Counted from the first letter of the stretch, positions 10,150 through 20,056 are shown. The stretch: 64,000 bases of DNA from Syntrophus aciditrophicus SB (GCF_000013405.1 NC_007759.1:310001-374000), one strand, 5' to 3'. Notes: generated from the sequence alone by a model not told the origin. Numbers and translations: made by a program.

Positions 10150-10551
10150 ATGGGGATGACCGATCCTATTGCTGACATGCTGACAAGAATCCGGAATGCA
10201 AACAGAGTTCACTTTAAAAGTGTTGATGTAGTGTATTCGGGAGTGAATGTTAATATCGCCAAAGTGCTGAAAAAAACGGGGTATATCGGCGGTTATGATG
10301 TAAAGAAGGATGAGAAAGGTCATGATGTTCTCAAAGTATACTTGAAGTATCCCGATTCTAAGAGAACCATCATTAATGATATCCAAAGAGTAAGCAAGCC
10401 AGGAAGACGAGTCTATGTGAAAGGGGATGAAATTCCCAAGGTTCTGAATGGCTATGGCGTAGCAATCATATCGACATCAAAGGGCGTCATTACGGACAAA
10501 GAGGCCAGAGAAAAGAGTGTCGGTGGAGAAGTGCTTTGTAAGGTTTGGTAA
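10150..10551 (+). CDS. rpsH: 30S ribosomal protein S8
   Basis: A 133-residue S8, a central-domain assembly protein and, in E. coli, the translational repressor of the spc operon. MTDPIADMLTRIRNA, SKPGRRVYVKGDEIPKVLNG and the GVAIISTSKGVITDKEAR end are clear. AAGGAG at 10138-10143 favours the ATG at 10150 over the one two codons later. Confidence 0.97.
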   Translation: MGMTDPIADMLTRIRNANRVHFKSVDVVYSGVNVNIAKVLKKTGYIGGYDVKKDEKGHDVLKVYLKYPDSKRTIINDIQRVSKPGRRVYVKGDEIPKVLNGYGVAIISTSKGVITDKEAREKSVGGEVLCKVW

Positions 10552-10599
10552 GGATATTTTGAGGTAAGGTTGTAAGAGGATAACGACAGGAGAGTTATC

Positions 10600-11139
10600 A
10601 TGTCAAGAATTGGGAAGAAGCCGATAGAACTGCCCGCTAATGTAACGTGTGAGCGAACTGGAAATGCGATCAAAGTTGCGGGGCCACGTGGGGAATTGAC
10701 TACAATTATACCTGAAAAGGTAGAAGTGGTTATGGATCAGACGAAAGTATTGGTAAAAAGGCATTCCGACAGCCGGGAGGATCGTTCGTATCATGGCTTG
10801 GTAAGAACATTGATCCAGAACATGATTACAGGAGTAAGCACCGGTTATGAGAAAAGTCTAGAGATTGTAGGTGTAGGGTTCAAAGCAGAGGCTGAGGGTA
10901 GAAATCTTAAGTTGACGATAGGATATTCGAGTCCCATAATATACGCTGTCCCGGAAGGTATAGATCTAAAAATCGAAAAGGCAACAAACATCATCCTGTC
11001 CGGAATTGATAAGGAAAAAGTGGGTAAGGTCGCAGCTGAAATTCGCAGGATAAAAAAACCTGAACCATATAAAGGAAAGGGAATTAAATATGCGAACGAG
11101 CAGGTGAGGAGAAAGGTTGGAAAATCTGTAGGCGCGTAA
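10600..11139 (+). CDS. rplF: 50S ribosomal protein L6
   Basis: A 179-residue L6 with the family's internal duplication. SRIGKKPIELPANV opens it and the C-terminal signature RIKKPEPYKGKGIKYANE is present. L6 lies near the factor-binding site. Position in the spc operon is standard. Confidence 0.97.
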   Translation: MSRIGKKPIELPANVTCERTGNAIKVAGPRGELTTIIPEKVEVVMDQTKVLVKRHSDSREDRSYHGLVRTLIQNMITGVSTGYEKSLEIVGVGFKAEAEGRNLKLTIGYSSPIIYAVPEGIDLKIEKATNIILSGIDKEKVGKVAAEIRRIKKPEPYKGKGIKYANEQVRRKVGKSVGA

Positions 11140-11191
11140 CGTCTATATCCATGATTAATTTATAAATATAGATTAATGACGAGGTAAAAAA

Positions 11192-11557
11192 TTGGCTTCA
11201 AAAAAAGTTCAGAAAATTAGGGACAAGAGAAAAGCTCGTGTTCGTGCGAAAATCAGCGGCTCTACAGAGCGACCACGACTTTCTGTATTTAGAAGTTCAA
11301 AGCATATCTATGTGCAGGCAGTTGCTGATAATGAAGGCAAAACCATAGCCCATTCCTCCACCATTAGTGATGATGTAAAGAGTAAGATAACCGATGTGAA
11401 AAAAGTTGAAGCTGCAAAAGAAGTAGGCAGATCAATTTCCAGAAAACTGAGAGATATGGGAATTCAAGAGGTCGTATTTGATAGGGGAAGTTATTTATAC
11501 CACGGTAGAGTAAAAGCTTTAGCAGACGGGGCGCGAGAAGAAGGGTTAAAGTTTTAA
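11192..11557 (+). CDS. rplR: 50S ribosomal protein L18
   Basis: A 121-residue L18 that binds 5S rRNA together with L5. [18 protein letters not shown] and the C-terminal [24 protein letters not shown] are diagnostic. The start is TTG at 11192, preceded by GACGAGG. Confidence 0.97.
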   Translation: MASKKVQKIRDKRKARVRAKISGSTERPRLSVFRSSKHIYVQAVADNEGKTIAHSSTISDDVKSKITDVKKVEAAKEVGRSISRKLRDMGIQEVVFDRGSYLYHGRVKALADGAREEGLKF

Positions 11558-11597
11558 GATAACGGATCAAATTTATTCATCTTAAAGGGACTGATAA

Positions 11598-12092
11598 TTG
11601 GACAAGAAAGATTTGGGCGAAGTTGAATATTTGGATAGAGTCATTGCCATCAACAGAACAGCAAAAGTTGTGAAAGGTGGAAGACGCTTCAGGTTTAGTG
11701 CAATTGTTGTGGTCGGTGACGGTAATGGCTCGGTGGGTGCCGGATTAGGAAAAGCTCATGAAGTACCTGAGGCCATCAGAAAAGGAATGGAACAGGCTAA
11801 AAAGAGCATGACTAAAATAGAGATTGAAAAAGGTACGATACCGTATGAAGTAATCGGTAAATTCGGTGCTGGCCGGGTGCTTCTGAAACCTGCGTCAGAA
11901 GGTACCGGTTTGATTGCGGGTGGAGCTGTGAGAGCGGTACTTGAAGTAGCCGGTATTCACAATATTCTAACGAAATGTTTAGGTTCTCACAATCCACATA
12001 ATCTTGTAAAGGCGACGATTGAAGGGTTATGCAGATTGGAAAGCCCGGGCAGGATAGCAGCTTCGAGAGGAAAGTCCATATCGGAAATATAG
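11598..12092 (+). CDS. rpsE: 30S ribosomal protein S5
   Basis: A 164-residue S5, part of the mRNA entry channel and important for accuracy. It has the [20 protein letters not shown] domain, [20 protein letters not shown] and the [17 protein letters not shown] region. The start is TTG at 11598 after AAAGGGA. Confidence 0.97.
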
Positions 12093-12110
12093 AATCAAGG
12101 GGACCGCAGA

Positions 12111-12305
12111 GTGAGCAAGCAACTTAAAATAACACTGAAGAAAAGCGCAATTGGCAGACCTTCAAAGCAGAGAGACACGCTCAGAGGCATGGGATTGTCG
12201 AAAATCAATAAGGCGGTTGTCCTGAAGGACTGTACTGAAATCAGAGGAATGATAAACAAGGTAAGTCATCTTGTCAGTTGCGAGGAAGTTGAAGGAGTGG
12301 AGTAA
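12111..12305 (+). CDS. rpmD: 50S ribosomal protein L30
   Basis: A 64-residue L30: [24 protein letters not shown], then [18 protein letters not shown]. The start is GTG at 12111 following AAGGGGACCGCAGA, and the stop shares a base with the ATG of rplO. Not all bacteria carry L30; its place between rpsE and rplO is standard. Confidence 0.95.
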
Positions 12306-12748
12306 TGGATTTAAGTCAGTTAAGGCCACCCGAGGGATCAAGAAAAAAGAGAAAGCGGATCGGCAGAGGAAGCGGTTCTGGTCATGGTGGGACGTCGTGT
12401 AAAGGGCACAAAGGCCAGAATGCGAGGTCCGGAGGTGGGGTAAGGGATGGCTTTGAAGGTGGCCAGATGCCGTTGTCACGGAGATTGCCCAAAAGAGGAT
12501 TTCGGAGCAGGATCTTAAAAGATATCGTTACTTTGAATGTCGAAAAACTGAACGGGTTTCAAACCGGCGTGGAAATTGATGAGCATCGATTAAAAGAAAG
12601 CGGGATGGTAAAAAGTTCAGCAGAGAAGATTAAGATCCTTGGAAAGGGAGAAATTGACCATCCGCTGACTGTAAAAATCAAAATGATCAGTCAGGGAGCA
12701 AAAGCGAAAATTGAAGCTGCAGGCGGATCGGTCATCGAGGTAGTCTGA
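12305..12748 (+). CDS. rplO: 50S ribosomal protein L15
   Basis: A 147-residue L15, a late-assembly large-subunit protein. [20 protein letters not shown], the glycine-rich [20 protein letters not shown] stretch and the C-terminal AAGGSVIEV are typical. Overlaps rpmD by one base and is followed almost immediately by secY. Confidence 0.97.
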
Positions 12749-12749
12749 T

Positions 12750-14057
12750 TTGATAGAAGGCCTGAAGAACATTAATAAGATTCCGGAATTGCAAAAGAGA
12801 ATACTTTATTCTCTTTTGATGTTGGGCGTGTATCGCGTCGGAGCGCATATTCCAACTCCAGGAATTGATACAGCGGCCTTAATGGCATATTTTGAACAGG
12901 CTAAAGGGTCTTTGTTGGGCCTCTTTGACATGTTCGCAGGAGGGGCGCTGAGTAACCTGTCCGTGTTCGCACTCGGGATCATGCCTTACATCAGTGCGTC
13001 AATCATCCTTCAACTGCTTACTGTAGCTGTGCCTCATCTGGAAAGGCTATCAAAAGAAGGGGAGGCAGGAAGAAGAAAAATAACGCAGTATACCCGTTAC
13101 GGGACCATCGTACTCAGCATAATACAAGGTTTCGGAATATCAGTCGGATTGGAAAACATGGCAGGTCCGACGGGAGTATCCATTGTTATGCAACCGGGTT
13201 GGGGATTTCGATTAATGACCGTCCTGACCCTGACGGCAGGCACGGCCTTTTTAATGTGGCTTGGGGAACAGATCACTGAAAAGGGAATTGGAAACGGAAT
13301 ATCCTTAATTATCTTTGCTGGAATTGTATGCCGAGGACCGGAAGCCATAATCAACACCTTTAGACTTTTATCAACAGGAGAGATGGGTTTTTTCCTGATC
13401 ATTATTCTCATCGCCATGATGATCACCGTTATAGGTGTTATTGTATTTGTAGAGAGCGGACAGAGACGGATTCCTGTTCAATATGCGAAAAGGGTTGTTG
13501 GAAGGAAGGTCTATGGAGGGCAGTCAACCCACCTGCCTCTGAAGGTCAATACAGCCGGTGTCATTCCGCCGATATTCGCGTCATCGATAATCATGTTTCC
13601 AGCTACGATTGCTAACTTTGTACCGCACCCTTGGATGAAGGTCGTAGCGGATGCGTTGGTTCCGGGAAGAATAGGTTATGAAGTATTATATGTAGGATTT
13701 ATCGTCTTTTTTTGTTATTTTTACACAGCGGTGACGTTTAACCCGAATGATGTAGCTGAAAATATGAGGAAATATGGCGGATACGTTCCGGGAATAAGGC
13801 CGGGAAAAAAGACGGCTGAATATATAGACGATGTCTTGACCCGACTGACATTCAGCGGTGCGATATATGTTTCAGCAGTTTGCGTTCTGCCGAGTATTCT
13901 CATAGCCTATTTTAATGTGCCGTTCTACTTTGGAGGGACGGCGTTACTGATCGTAGTAGGGGTTGCACTGGATACGGCGGGGCAGTTGGAAACACATCTT
14001 CTGACACGACAATATGAGGGATTTCTAAAGAAAGGCAAGATTGCAAGAAGAAGATGA
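12750..14057 (+). CDS. secY: Protein translocase subunit SecY
   Basis: A 435-residue polytopic membrane protein, the channel subunit of the SecYEG translocon. It has the expected ten hydrophobic segments, the plug-region signature ([27 protein letters not shown] region) and the [10 protein letters not shown] cytoplasmic loop. The start is TTG at 12750, one base after the rplO stop. adk, often next in this operon, is absent; map follows directly. Confidence 0.97.
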   Translation: MIEGLKNINKIPELQKRILYSLLMLGVYRVGAHIPTPGIDTAALMAYFEQAKGSLLGLFDMFAGGALSNLSVFALGIMPYISASIILQLLTVAVPHLERLSKEGEAGRRKITQYTRYGTIVLSIIQGFGISVGLENMAGPTGVSIVMQPGWGFRLMTVLTLTAGTAFLMWLGEQITEKGIGNGISLIIFAGIVCRGPEAIINTFRLLSTGEMGFFLIIILIAMMITVIGVIVFVESGQRRIPVQYAKRVVGRKVYGGQSTHLPLKVNTAGVIPPIFASSIIMFPATIANFVPHPWMKVVADALVPGRIGYEVLYVGFIVFFCYFYTAVTFNPNDVAENMRKYGGYVPGIRPGKKTAEYIDDVLTRLTFSGAIYVSAVCVLPSILIAYFNVPFYFGGTALLIVVGVALDTAGQLETHLLTRQYEGFLKKGKIARRR

Positions 14058-14087
14058 AGAGACCTGCCTTTTCCAGAAACAGATAAA

Positions 14088-14837
14088 ATGGTTATTTTAA
14101 AGAGACCTGAAGAAATAGAAAAAATTCGAAAGAGCAGCCGGATCGTAGCGGAAATACTTCAGGAATTAATGAATAGTGTAAAACCCGGAATAAGAACGAT
14201 TGACCTTGAAGAGTACGCGGAAGAGCTGGCTGCCCGTAAAAAGGTAAAACCCGCATTTAAAGGTTATAATGGCTTTCCATTTGGGCTTTGTGTGTCCGTT
14301 AATGAAGAAGTTGTGCATGGAATGCCTTCAAAACGAATCTTACGTGATGGAGACATTGTCAGCTTGGATTACGGAGTTTATCATGACGGGTATTATGGAG
14401 ATGCAGCCATAACCGTGCCAGTCGGTGAGGTTTCACAGGAATTGTTAAGATTACTGCAGATTACAAAAGAGAGCTTATGCGAAGGGATTAAGGAATCAAG
14501 GATAGGGAACAGACTGGGTGATATCTCAGCCGCCATACAGGCTCATGTCGAAAGTGCGGGATTTTCAGTGGTCAGGGATTTTGTGGGACATGGAATCGGT
14601 AAAAGTTTGCATGAAGATCCGCAGGTGCCGAATTTCGGATCAAAAGGCAGAGGGATATTACTGAAAAAAGGAATGGTGCTTGCGATCGAGCCCATGGTAA
14701 ATGCCGGCAAATATTCAGTTAAGGTATTAAATGATAATTGGACAGTCGTCACGGAAGATGGTAAGTATTCCGCTCACTTTGAGCACTCCGTTGCGATAAC
14801 TGAAAATGGTCCGGATATCTTGAGTTGTATCAACTAA
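14088..14837 (+). CDS. map: Methionine aminopeptidase, type I
   Basis: A 249-residue type I enzyme that removes the N-terminal methionine of new proteins, using two metal ions. The substrate-pocket HGMPS, the metal-binding aspartates in LDYGVYHDGYYGDAA, the histidine in FVGHGIGKSLHEDP and the glutamates in AIEPM and near the C-terminus are visible. It lacks the N-terminal zinc finger of type Ic enzymes. Located between secY and infA. Confidence 0.96.
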   Translation: MVILKRPEEIEKIRKSSRIVAEILQELMNSVKPGIRTIDLEEYAEELAARKKVKPAFKGYNGFPFGLCVSVNEEVVHGMPSKRILRDGDIVSLDYGVYHDGYYGDAAITVPVGEVSQELLRLLQITKESLCEGIKESRIGNRLGDISAAIQAHVESAGFSVVRDFVGHGIGKSLHEDPQVPNFGSKGRGILLKKGMVLAIEPMVNAGKYSVKVLNDNWTVVTEDGKYSAHFEHSVAITENGPDILSCIN

Positions 14838-14958
14838 GATCCGGAGATTACTGCGATGAAATACAGTTGAACGATCCAGAGGATCATAAGAAATTATTGC
14901 TAAAAGGATCTGCATTCATATTGAATCAAAGTAAGCAAAAGAAATATCAGGTAGGTTT

Positions 14959-15177
14959 ATGGCCAAAGAAGAACCCATAGAAGTAGAAGGCCGAGTAATT
15001 GAGCCACTGCCCAATGCAATGTTCAGAGTGGAATTAGAAAATGGTCATCGGGTACTGGCACATATCTCAGGAAAAATGAGGATGCATTTTATTAAAATAT
15101 TGCCTGGCGATAAAGTTACGGTGGAATTGTCGCCCTATGATCTCACACGAGGTAGAATTATTTACAGGACAAAGTAG
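14959..15177 (+). CDS. infA: Translation initiation factor IF-1
   Basis: A 72-residue single OB-fold protein that binds the A site of the 30S subunit during initiation. [23 protein letters not shown] and [27 protein letters not shown] are canonical. It follows map by 121 bases, which hold no gene, and precedes rpmJ. Confidence 0.97.
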   Translation: MAKEEPIEVEGRVIEPLPNAMFRVELENGHRVLAHISGKMRMHFIKILPGDKVTVELSPYDLTRGRIIYRTK

Positions 15178-15259
15178 GATAACTGAAAATAGTTAAAGTT
15201 GTGAGTAAAGCTTAATTATAAACGCTTAATTGTAAAAATAGAGGCAGAGGAGTGAAATT

Positions 15260-15373
15260 GTGAAAGTACGGTCATCAATCAAAAAAATATGCGATAAGTG
15301 CAAAATTATAAAAAGACGCGGTTTGCTTAGGGTTATCTGTGAAAATCCAAAGCATAAGCAGAGACAGGGATAG
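15260..15373 (+). CDS. rpmJ: 50S ribosomal protein L36
   Basis: A 37-residue protein read from a GTG at 15260: it begins [15 protein letters not shown] and has the zinc ligands Cys11, Cys14, Cys27 and His32, so it is the zinc-containing form of L36. GGCAGAGGAG precedes the start. It lies between infA and rpsM, the expected place. Confidence 0.95.
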   Translation: MKVRSSIKKICDKCKIIKRRGLLRVICENPKHKQRQG

Positions 15374-15404
15374 TCCATAGAATATGTAATCAGGAGGAGA
15401 TCAG

Positions 15405-15773
15405 GTGGCAAGAATTGCAGGTGTAGATTTACCAAAGAATAAAAGAATGGAAATAGCCTTAACGTATATCTATGGAATAGGTCGGACAAAGGCGAAGGAA
15501 ATTCTTGAAAAGGCTGAGATCAGCTTTGATACAAAAACTGATGAACTTGCTGACTCCGAGATCAATGCAATACGAACTATAATCGATAGAGACCATAAAG
15601 TGGAAGGTGACCTGAGAAGAGATATCTCCATGTCAATCAAAAGACTGATGGATGTGGGAGCATACCGAGGTCTGCGTCATCGTAAGGGGCTTCCGGTAAG
15701 AGGACAAAGAACACATACGAACGCACGAACGCGAAAAGGTCCGAGAAGAGCTATCGCAGGAAAGAAAAAATAA
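15405..15773 (+). CDS. rpsM: 30S ribosomal protein S13
   Basis: A 122-residue S13 in the small-subunit head, touching the P-site tRNA and the large subunit. [25 protein letters not shown] and the C-terminal [22 protein letters not shown] tail are diagnostic. The start is GTG at 15405 after a strong AGGAGG. Confidence 0.97.
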   Translation: MARIAGVDLPKNKRMEIALTYIYGIGRTKAKEILEKAEISFDTKTDELADSEINAIRTIIDRDHKVEGDLRRDISMSIKRLMDVGAYRGLRHRKGLPVRGQRTHTNARTRKGPRRAIAGKKK

Positions 15774-15815
15774 TTAATTATAAATTTAGAATCAAGTGGT
15801 TGAGCGAGGAGAAAA

Positions 15816-16208
15816 ATGGCTAAGCAGGTAAGAAAGACAGGCAAGAAAAAAGAGAAGAAGAACATTCCGGAAGGAATTGCACATATACAGTCAACTTTTA
15901 ATAATACAATCATTACCATTACAGATCCAATCGGAAACGTTATTGCGTGGTCGTCATCTGGAATGCAGGGATTTAAGGGTTCCAGAAAAAGCACGCCATT
16001 TGCCGCTCAAATGGCTGCGGAAGACTGCGTAAAAAAGGCGAAAGAACACGGTCTAAGAAAGGTACAGGTCTATGTAAAGGGACCAGGATCCGGACGCGAA
16101 TCAGCGTTACGTTCGCTTCAGGCCGCAGGATTGACGATTTCGTTAATTCGAGATGTAACACCGATTCCGCATAACGGCTGTCGCCCTCCAAAAAGACGAA
16201 GGGTCTGA
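15816..16208 (+). CDS. rpsK: 30S ribosomal protein S11
   Basis: A 130-residue S11 from the platform of the 30S subunit. [21 protein letters not shown], the [16 protein letters not shown] motif and the basic [13 protein letters not shown]-terminus are conserved. Member of the alpha operon. Confidence 0.97.
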   Translation: MAKQVRKTGKKKEKKNIPEGIAHIQSTFNNTIITITDPIGNVIAWSSSGMQGFKGSRKSTPFAAQMAAEDCVKKAKEHGLRKVQVYVKGPGSGRESALRSLQAAGLTISLIRDVTPIPHNGCRPPKRRRV

Positions 16209-16295
16209 AAAACTGGTATTATATTTCACATAATATCTTCCATCGTAAATTAAAAAGATTAAATAATACAGACGGGATTAAAAAGGGAGGCATTC

Positions 16296-16925
16296 TTGGC
16301 AAGATATAAGGAATCCGCATGCAGGCTTTGCCGCAGAGAAGGCTTGAAGTTGTTTCTTAAAGGAGACCGCTGCTATGGAGAGAAATGTGCATTCGAACGG
16401 AGGGGTTATGCACCGGGGGAACACGGACAGCTCAGAAGGAAGCAGCCATCAGATTACGGTGTGCAGTTAAGAGAAAAGCAAAAACTGAAACGGATGTATG
16501 GGCTCCTGGAAAAGCAGTTCAGGGGATATTTCGAAAAGGCCGATAAGAAGAAAGGTATCACAGGTACAAATCTGTTGCTCTATCTTGAACGAAGGCTGGA
16601 CAACATGGTATACCGCCTTGGTTTCGCCAATTCAAGAAATGAAGCCAGACAATTGGTCAGACACAATCATTTCCTGGTCAATGGACGTAAAGTAAACATC
16701 CCTTCATTTCTGGTCAATATCGGTGATTTCATTGAAGTTACAGAAGAAGGCAGGAAGAACAACAAAATTATCGAGGCAATGGAAACCATTGTGAGGCGTG
16801 GAATTCCGCAATGGCTTGAGCTGGAACAGGAGAATTTCAAGGGCAAGGTAAAAATGCTTCCCACCCGTGAAGAATTAACTATGCCAATTCAAGAGCAGTT
16901 AGTCGTCGAGCTTTATTCAAAATAA
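16296..16925 (+). CDS. rpsD: 30S ribosomal protein S4
   Basis: A 209-residue S4, an early assembly protein. The N-terminus has a four-cysteine zinc-finger-like set (CRLC and CYGEKC), as in the zinc-binding S4 class. The S4 RNA-binding fold spans [32 protein letters not shown]. Start is TTG at 16296 after GGGAGG. Confidence 0.97.
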   Translation: MARYKESACRLCRREGLKLFLKGDRCYGEKCAFERRGYAPGEHGQLRRKQPSDYGVQLREKQKLKRMYGLLEKQFRGYFEKADKKKGITGTNLLLYLERRLDNMVYRLGFANSRNEARQLVRHNHFLVNGRKVNIPSFLVNIGDFIEVTEEGRKNNKIIEAMETIVRRGIPQWLELEQENFKGKVKMLPTREELTMPIQEQLVVELYSK

Positions 16926-16986
16926 CATGATGCTTATTCTGAATGAGGAATCAGTTGTTAAGAACTGAAGGGTAGGGAATTAAATA

Positions 16987-18024
16987 ATGGTCAGAAATTG
17001 GTGCAGTTTAATCAGGCCCAGAAGAATAGAAATTGACGAGAGCACTCATACGAGATTTTATGGGGAATTTGTTTGTCAACCTCTCGAAAGAGGCTTTGGT
17101 ATCACCCTCGGCAATGCATTGAGAAGAGTTCTGCTTTCTTCCATTCAGGGGGCAGCCATTGTGTCGGTAAAGATTGATAATGTTCTTCATGAATTTTCGA
17201 CTGTTCCGGGAGTAAAAGAAGACATTACAGATATTATCCTCAATCTTAAAGGGGTGAGGCTGAAGCTTCTCAGTGATGGTCCAAGAGTTATCCGTATTGA
17301 CACGAAGAAAGAAGGTGTCATAACTGCCGCTGATATCATAACGGATGGAACGGTTGAAGTACTAAATGAGGATCATTATATTGCCTCGCTTTCTGGAGAT
17401 ATGCCGTTTCGAATGGAAATGGTCGTTAACAGCGGCAGGGGCTATGTGCAGGCAAAGAAGGAGAAAGACGTTGACCAGCCGGAAGGCACGATCAATATCG
17501 ATGCCTTGTATTCACCCATTAAAAAAGTGAATTATACCGTAACGCATGCACGCGTTGGGCAGATAGCCGATTATGATAAGCTTTCACTTGAAGTGTGGAC
17601 AGACGGGAATGTATTGCCAGAAGATGCTGTTGCATTTGCTGCAAAAATATTAAAAAAGCAGTTACAGGTTTTCGTGGGATTGCATACGGTCATCGGTACG
17701 GAAGAAGTAGAAGAAGAGGAAGAAGGAGAAGCGGTAAGCGAGAAGGAAAATCTGAATGATATCCTTTTAAGGCATGTGGAGGACTTGGAATTGTCGGTTA
17801 GATCTGCCAACTGTCTGAAAAATGCCGGGATCAACCTGATTGGTGAGCTTGTTCAGAAAAGCGAAGCCGAGATGTTGAAAACAAAGAATTTTGGCAGAAA
17901 GTCATTGAGTGAAATAAAGGAAATACTAGCGGAATATGGTTTGACCTTCGGCATGAAACTTGAGTTTACGCCTTGGAATAAAGACGTCAGGGAGGAAATG
18001 GGCGAAATCCAGGAAGAAGGATGA
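16987..18024 (+). CDS. rpoA: DNA-directed RNA polymerase subunit alpha
   Basis: A 345-residue alpha subunit whose dimer scaffolds RNA polymerase assembly. The N-terminal domain has [19 protein letters not shown]-like sequence (here [19 protein letters not shown]). An acidic linker (residues about 238-250, mostly Glu) joins the C-terminal domain, which binds UP elements and regulators and contains [21 protein letters not shown] and [14 protein letters not shown]. Alpha operon, between rpsD and rplQ. Confidence 0.98.
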   Translation: MVRNWCSLIRPRRIEIDESTHTRFYGEFVCQPLERGFGITLGNALRRVLLSSIQGAAIVSVKIDNVLHEFSTVPGVKEDITDIILNLKGVRLKLLSDGPRVIRIDTKKEGVITAADIITDGTVEVLNEDHYIASLSGDMPFRMEMVVNSGRGYVQAKKEKDVDQPEGTINIDALYSPIKKVNYTVTHARVGQIADYDKLSLEVWTDGNVLPEDAVAFAAKILKKQLQVFVGLHTVIGTEEVEEEEEGEAVSEKENLNDILLRHVEDLELSVRSANCLKNAGINLIGELVQKSEAEMLKTKNFGRKSLSEIKEILAEYGLTFGMKLEFTPWNKDVREEMGEIQEEG

Positions 18025-18051
18025 ACATTACTTGGAAAGGGTTTTGATTCT

Positions 18052-18429
18052 ATGCGTCACGGGAAAACAGGAAGAAAATTAGGTAGAACGTCAAGCCACA
18101 GAACTGCCATGCTGAGAAATATGGTAACCTCCTTTTTAAGGTATGAATCTGTGAAAACTACAGATACAAGGGCAAAAGAACTGAGAAAGCTTGCTGAGAA
18201 AATGATAACCTTAGGAAAGAGAGGCGATGTGCATGCGAGGAGACAAGCGCTTGCAGTCGTAAGAGATCGTGCTGTGGTGACGAAAATATTCAATGAGTTG
18301 GCTGAACGGTATCGGGATCGACCAGGAGGTTATACCCGGATCATTAAAGCTGGTTATCGCGAAGGGGATAGTGCGCCGATTTCAATCATTGAGTGTGTTA
18401 GAGACATCAGCGGGACACAGTCGAAATAA
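18052..18429 (+). CDS. rplQ: 50S ribosomal protein L17
   Basis: A 125-residue L17. [23 protein letters not shown] opens it; [21 protein letters not shown] and the [21 protein letters not shown] end are standard. Last gene of the alpha operon. I see no clear terminator directly after it. Confidence 0.97.
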   Translation: MRHGKTGRKLGRTSSHRTAMLRNMVTSFLRYESVKTTDTRAKELRKLAEKMITLGKRGDVHARRQALAVVRDRAVVTKIFNELAERYRDRPGGYTRIIKAGYREGDSAPISIIECVRDISGTQSK

Positions 18430-18588
18430 GAAGAAAAACTGGGAAGTATTGGGATAATTTGCCTAAGTCAGGGTTTGAATTTAATATGTTTTGTTTCTCT
18501 TTTGTTAAACGAAGACACAGCGCGTATCAGTAAGGTTTAAAGGGAAATAAAGCTTACTTTTTAGATGTGCTGATAGAGGAGGTTCGTT

Positions 18589-18849
18589 ATGGCAGAAGAA
18601 AAGATTGGTGAGGTCATCAAGTTTTTTGCGAAACCAAGTGTCGCGGCCGTTAAAATCATTCAGGGGCAACTTAGTGTAGGCGATACTGTAAAATATACAG
18701 GTCATACTACGGATTTTTCGGATACCATCGAGTCCATAGAAGTAAACAACAGTAAAGTAGAAAAAGCAGTTGCGGGGGATTTCATTGGTATCAAGGTATC
18801 CGGTCGCGTTCGTCCGGGCGATGAGGTATTTAAGGTTACTCCCGAATAA
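18589..18849 (+). CDS. EF-Tu domain-2-like small beta-barrel protein
   Basis: An 86-residue protein that looks like domain 2 of a translational GTPase standing alone: an N-terminal GEVIKFFAKPSVAAVKIIQGQLSVGDTV strand pair, a central loop, and AVAGDFIGIKVSGRVRPGDEVFKV, matching the beta-barrel repeats of EF-Tu and IF-2. There is no P-loop or G domain. Similar stand-alone proteins are annotated in many anaerobes as translation elongation factor-like; their role is unknown to me. A good AGGAGG site precedes the ATG. It sits after rplQ, 160 bases away, and is followed by an intrinsic terminator, so it may be the last gene of the transcript or have its own promoter. Confidence 0.85.
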   Translation: MAEEKIGEVIKFFAKPSVAAVKIIQGQLSVGDTVKYTGHTTDFSDTIESIEVNNSKVEKAVAGDFIGIKVSGRVRPGDEVFKVTPE

Positions 18850-18874
18850 ACACTGAAAAGCTGATCAGCTAAAC

Positions 18875-18923
18875 AAGCCATGGATTGATTTTATTTTAAA
18901 AAGAAAGATCCGTGGCTTTTTTG
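18875..18923 (+). terminator. Intrinsic terminator after the ribosomal supercluster
   Basis: AAGCCATGGAT at 18875-18885 pairs with ATCCGTGGCTT at 18908-18918 (one G-T pair), followed by a run of T. It ends the transcript carrying the EF-Tu domain-2-like gene. Confidence 0.8.
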
Positions 18924-19009
18924 TTTTGAATTATACAGGAAAACGAAGATTTTATCATCTCAGTTGGCCACAGGTTAACAGGATATTTCCTTGTTCGCTT
19001 TTGTGACCC

Positions 19010-19059
19010 GATTCTTTTCAACTATTCATTGATAATAAAATAGTTAAAGAATCCTTTTT
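19010..19059 (+). terminator. Second intrinsic terminator-like hairpin
   Basis: GATTCTTT plus AACTATT (19010-19026, two-base bulge) pairs with AATAGTTAAAGAATC (19039-19053), giving 15 pairs, then C and five T. It lies about 90 bases downstream of the first terminator and upstream of the metallo-beta-lactamase gene. The A/T-rich stem is long, and it could also work in the other direction (the minus strand has no comparable T run). Confidence 0.6.
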
Positions 19060-19157
19060 CTGCCGATGGATGTTGGCGTGCAACAAAGCGCCCGGATCGT
19101 GCTGTCAAAGAAAAATCCCGGCGATAAAACAGAGAAGAAGAGAAAGGGCCAGATTGG

Positions 19158-19925
19158 ATGAATATTCGCATACTGGGCTGTCATGGATCACAGGTTCCCG
19201 GTTGTAATACAACGAGTTTCCTGGTGGAAGAAAATGTGCTGATTGATGCCGGTTCAATAACTTCAACGCTGACTGCGGAGGAACAGGTAAAAGTTGATTA
19301 TATTTTTGTCACACACGCTCATTTGGATCATGTCAAGGAAATGATGTTCATGGTGGATAATCTGTGGTACCTACAGAAGTCCAATCCTCTGACAATCGTC
19401 AGCATAGAGCCGGTCATCCATGCTTTAAAGACCCATCTGTTCAATGGGCTGATCTGGCCGGATTTTTCTTCCTTGCCGAATGCGGAAAATCCTGTGTTGA
19501 GGTATGAAATTCTTGAGGTCGGCGGGAAAAGAAATATAGGCTCCTTCGCGGTCACAGCCATATCTGTAAACCATACGGTGGAAACCGTTTCTTATGTAAT
19601 AGAAACAGGCCAGGGATCCATGATCTTTATCGGAGACACAGGGCCGACAGAAGAGATATGGAAAGTTGCGAACTCGATAGAAGATTTGAAAGCCATCTTT
19701 GTGGAAACATCTCTTCCCGATGAAATGAATCATATTGCCGAAATGACCGGTCATTTAACTCCTGCCATGCTGATGAAGGAGTTGTTTAAACTCAATAATA
19801 AAAATCTGGATATCTATCTCTATCATATGAAGGATTTTTATTCGAAATTAATAACTCGCCAGGTTGCAGCCATGAATCAGAACAGGCTCCACATTTTGGA
19901 GGACGGTCAGACTGTCCGTATTTAG
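19158..19925 (+). CDS. Class-II cyclic-nucleotide phosphodiesterase-like metallo-beta-lactamase protein
   Basis: A 255-residue metallo-beta-lactamase-fold hydrolase. THAHLDHVKEM matches the class-II cAMP phosphodiesterase signature (HxHLDH), with a further histidine at NHTVET and the aspartate in FIGDTGPTEEIW completing a two-metal site. Cytoplasmic, no signal peptide. Family members hydrolyse 3',5'-cyclic nucleotides, but the fold also includes RNase Z-like enzymes, so the substrate is not proven. It is preceded by a terminator, and folC starts 131 bases after it, possibly in the same transcript. Confidence 0.8.
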   Translation: MNIRILGCHGSQVPGCNTTSFLVEENVLIDAGSITSTLTAEEQVKVDYIFVTHAHLDHVKEMMFMVDNLWYLQKSNPLTIVSIEPVIHALKTHLFNGLIWPDFSSLPNAENPVLRYEILEVGGKRNIGSFAVTAISVNHTVETVSYVIETGQGSMIFIGDTGPTEEIWKVANSIEDLKAIFVETSLPDEMNHIAEMTGHLTPAMLMKELFKLNNKNLDIYLYHMKDFYSKLITRQVAAMNQNRLHILEDGQTVRI

Positions 19926-20056
19926 CAGGATGATGTCCTTCTCTTAAGATTTTTCGACCTCAGGCAGTCTTGGACGGGATCGATTACGGAATTTCAGGGA
20001 GTCGGCCTGAAGGTTCTGCGAAGAATATCGTTTGTGAAGTAATTATAAATTGTACA

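Larger units (their letters stand above)
18850..19157. other. Intergenic region with two terminators
   Basis: Between the EF-Tu domain-2-like gene and the metallo-beta-lactamase gene. It holds the two terminator hairpins listed separately, and 86 bases between them that have no ORF. No clear -35/-10 pair was identified for the downstream gene. Confidence 0.6.
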
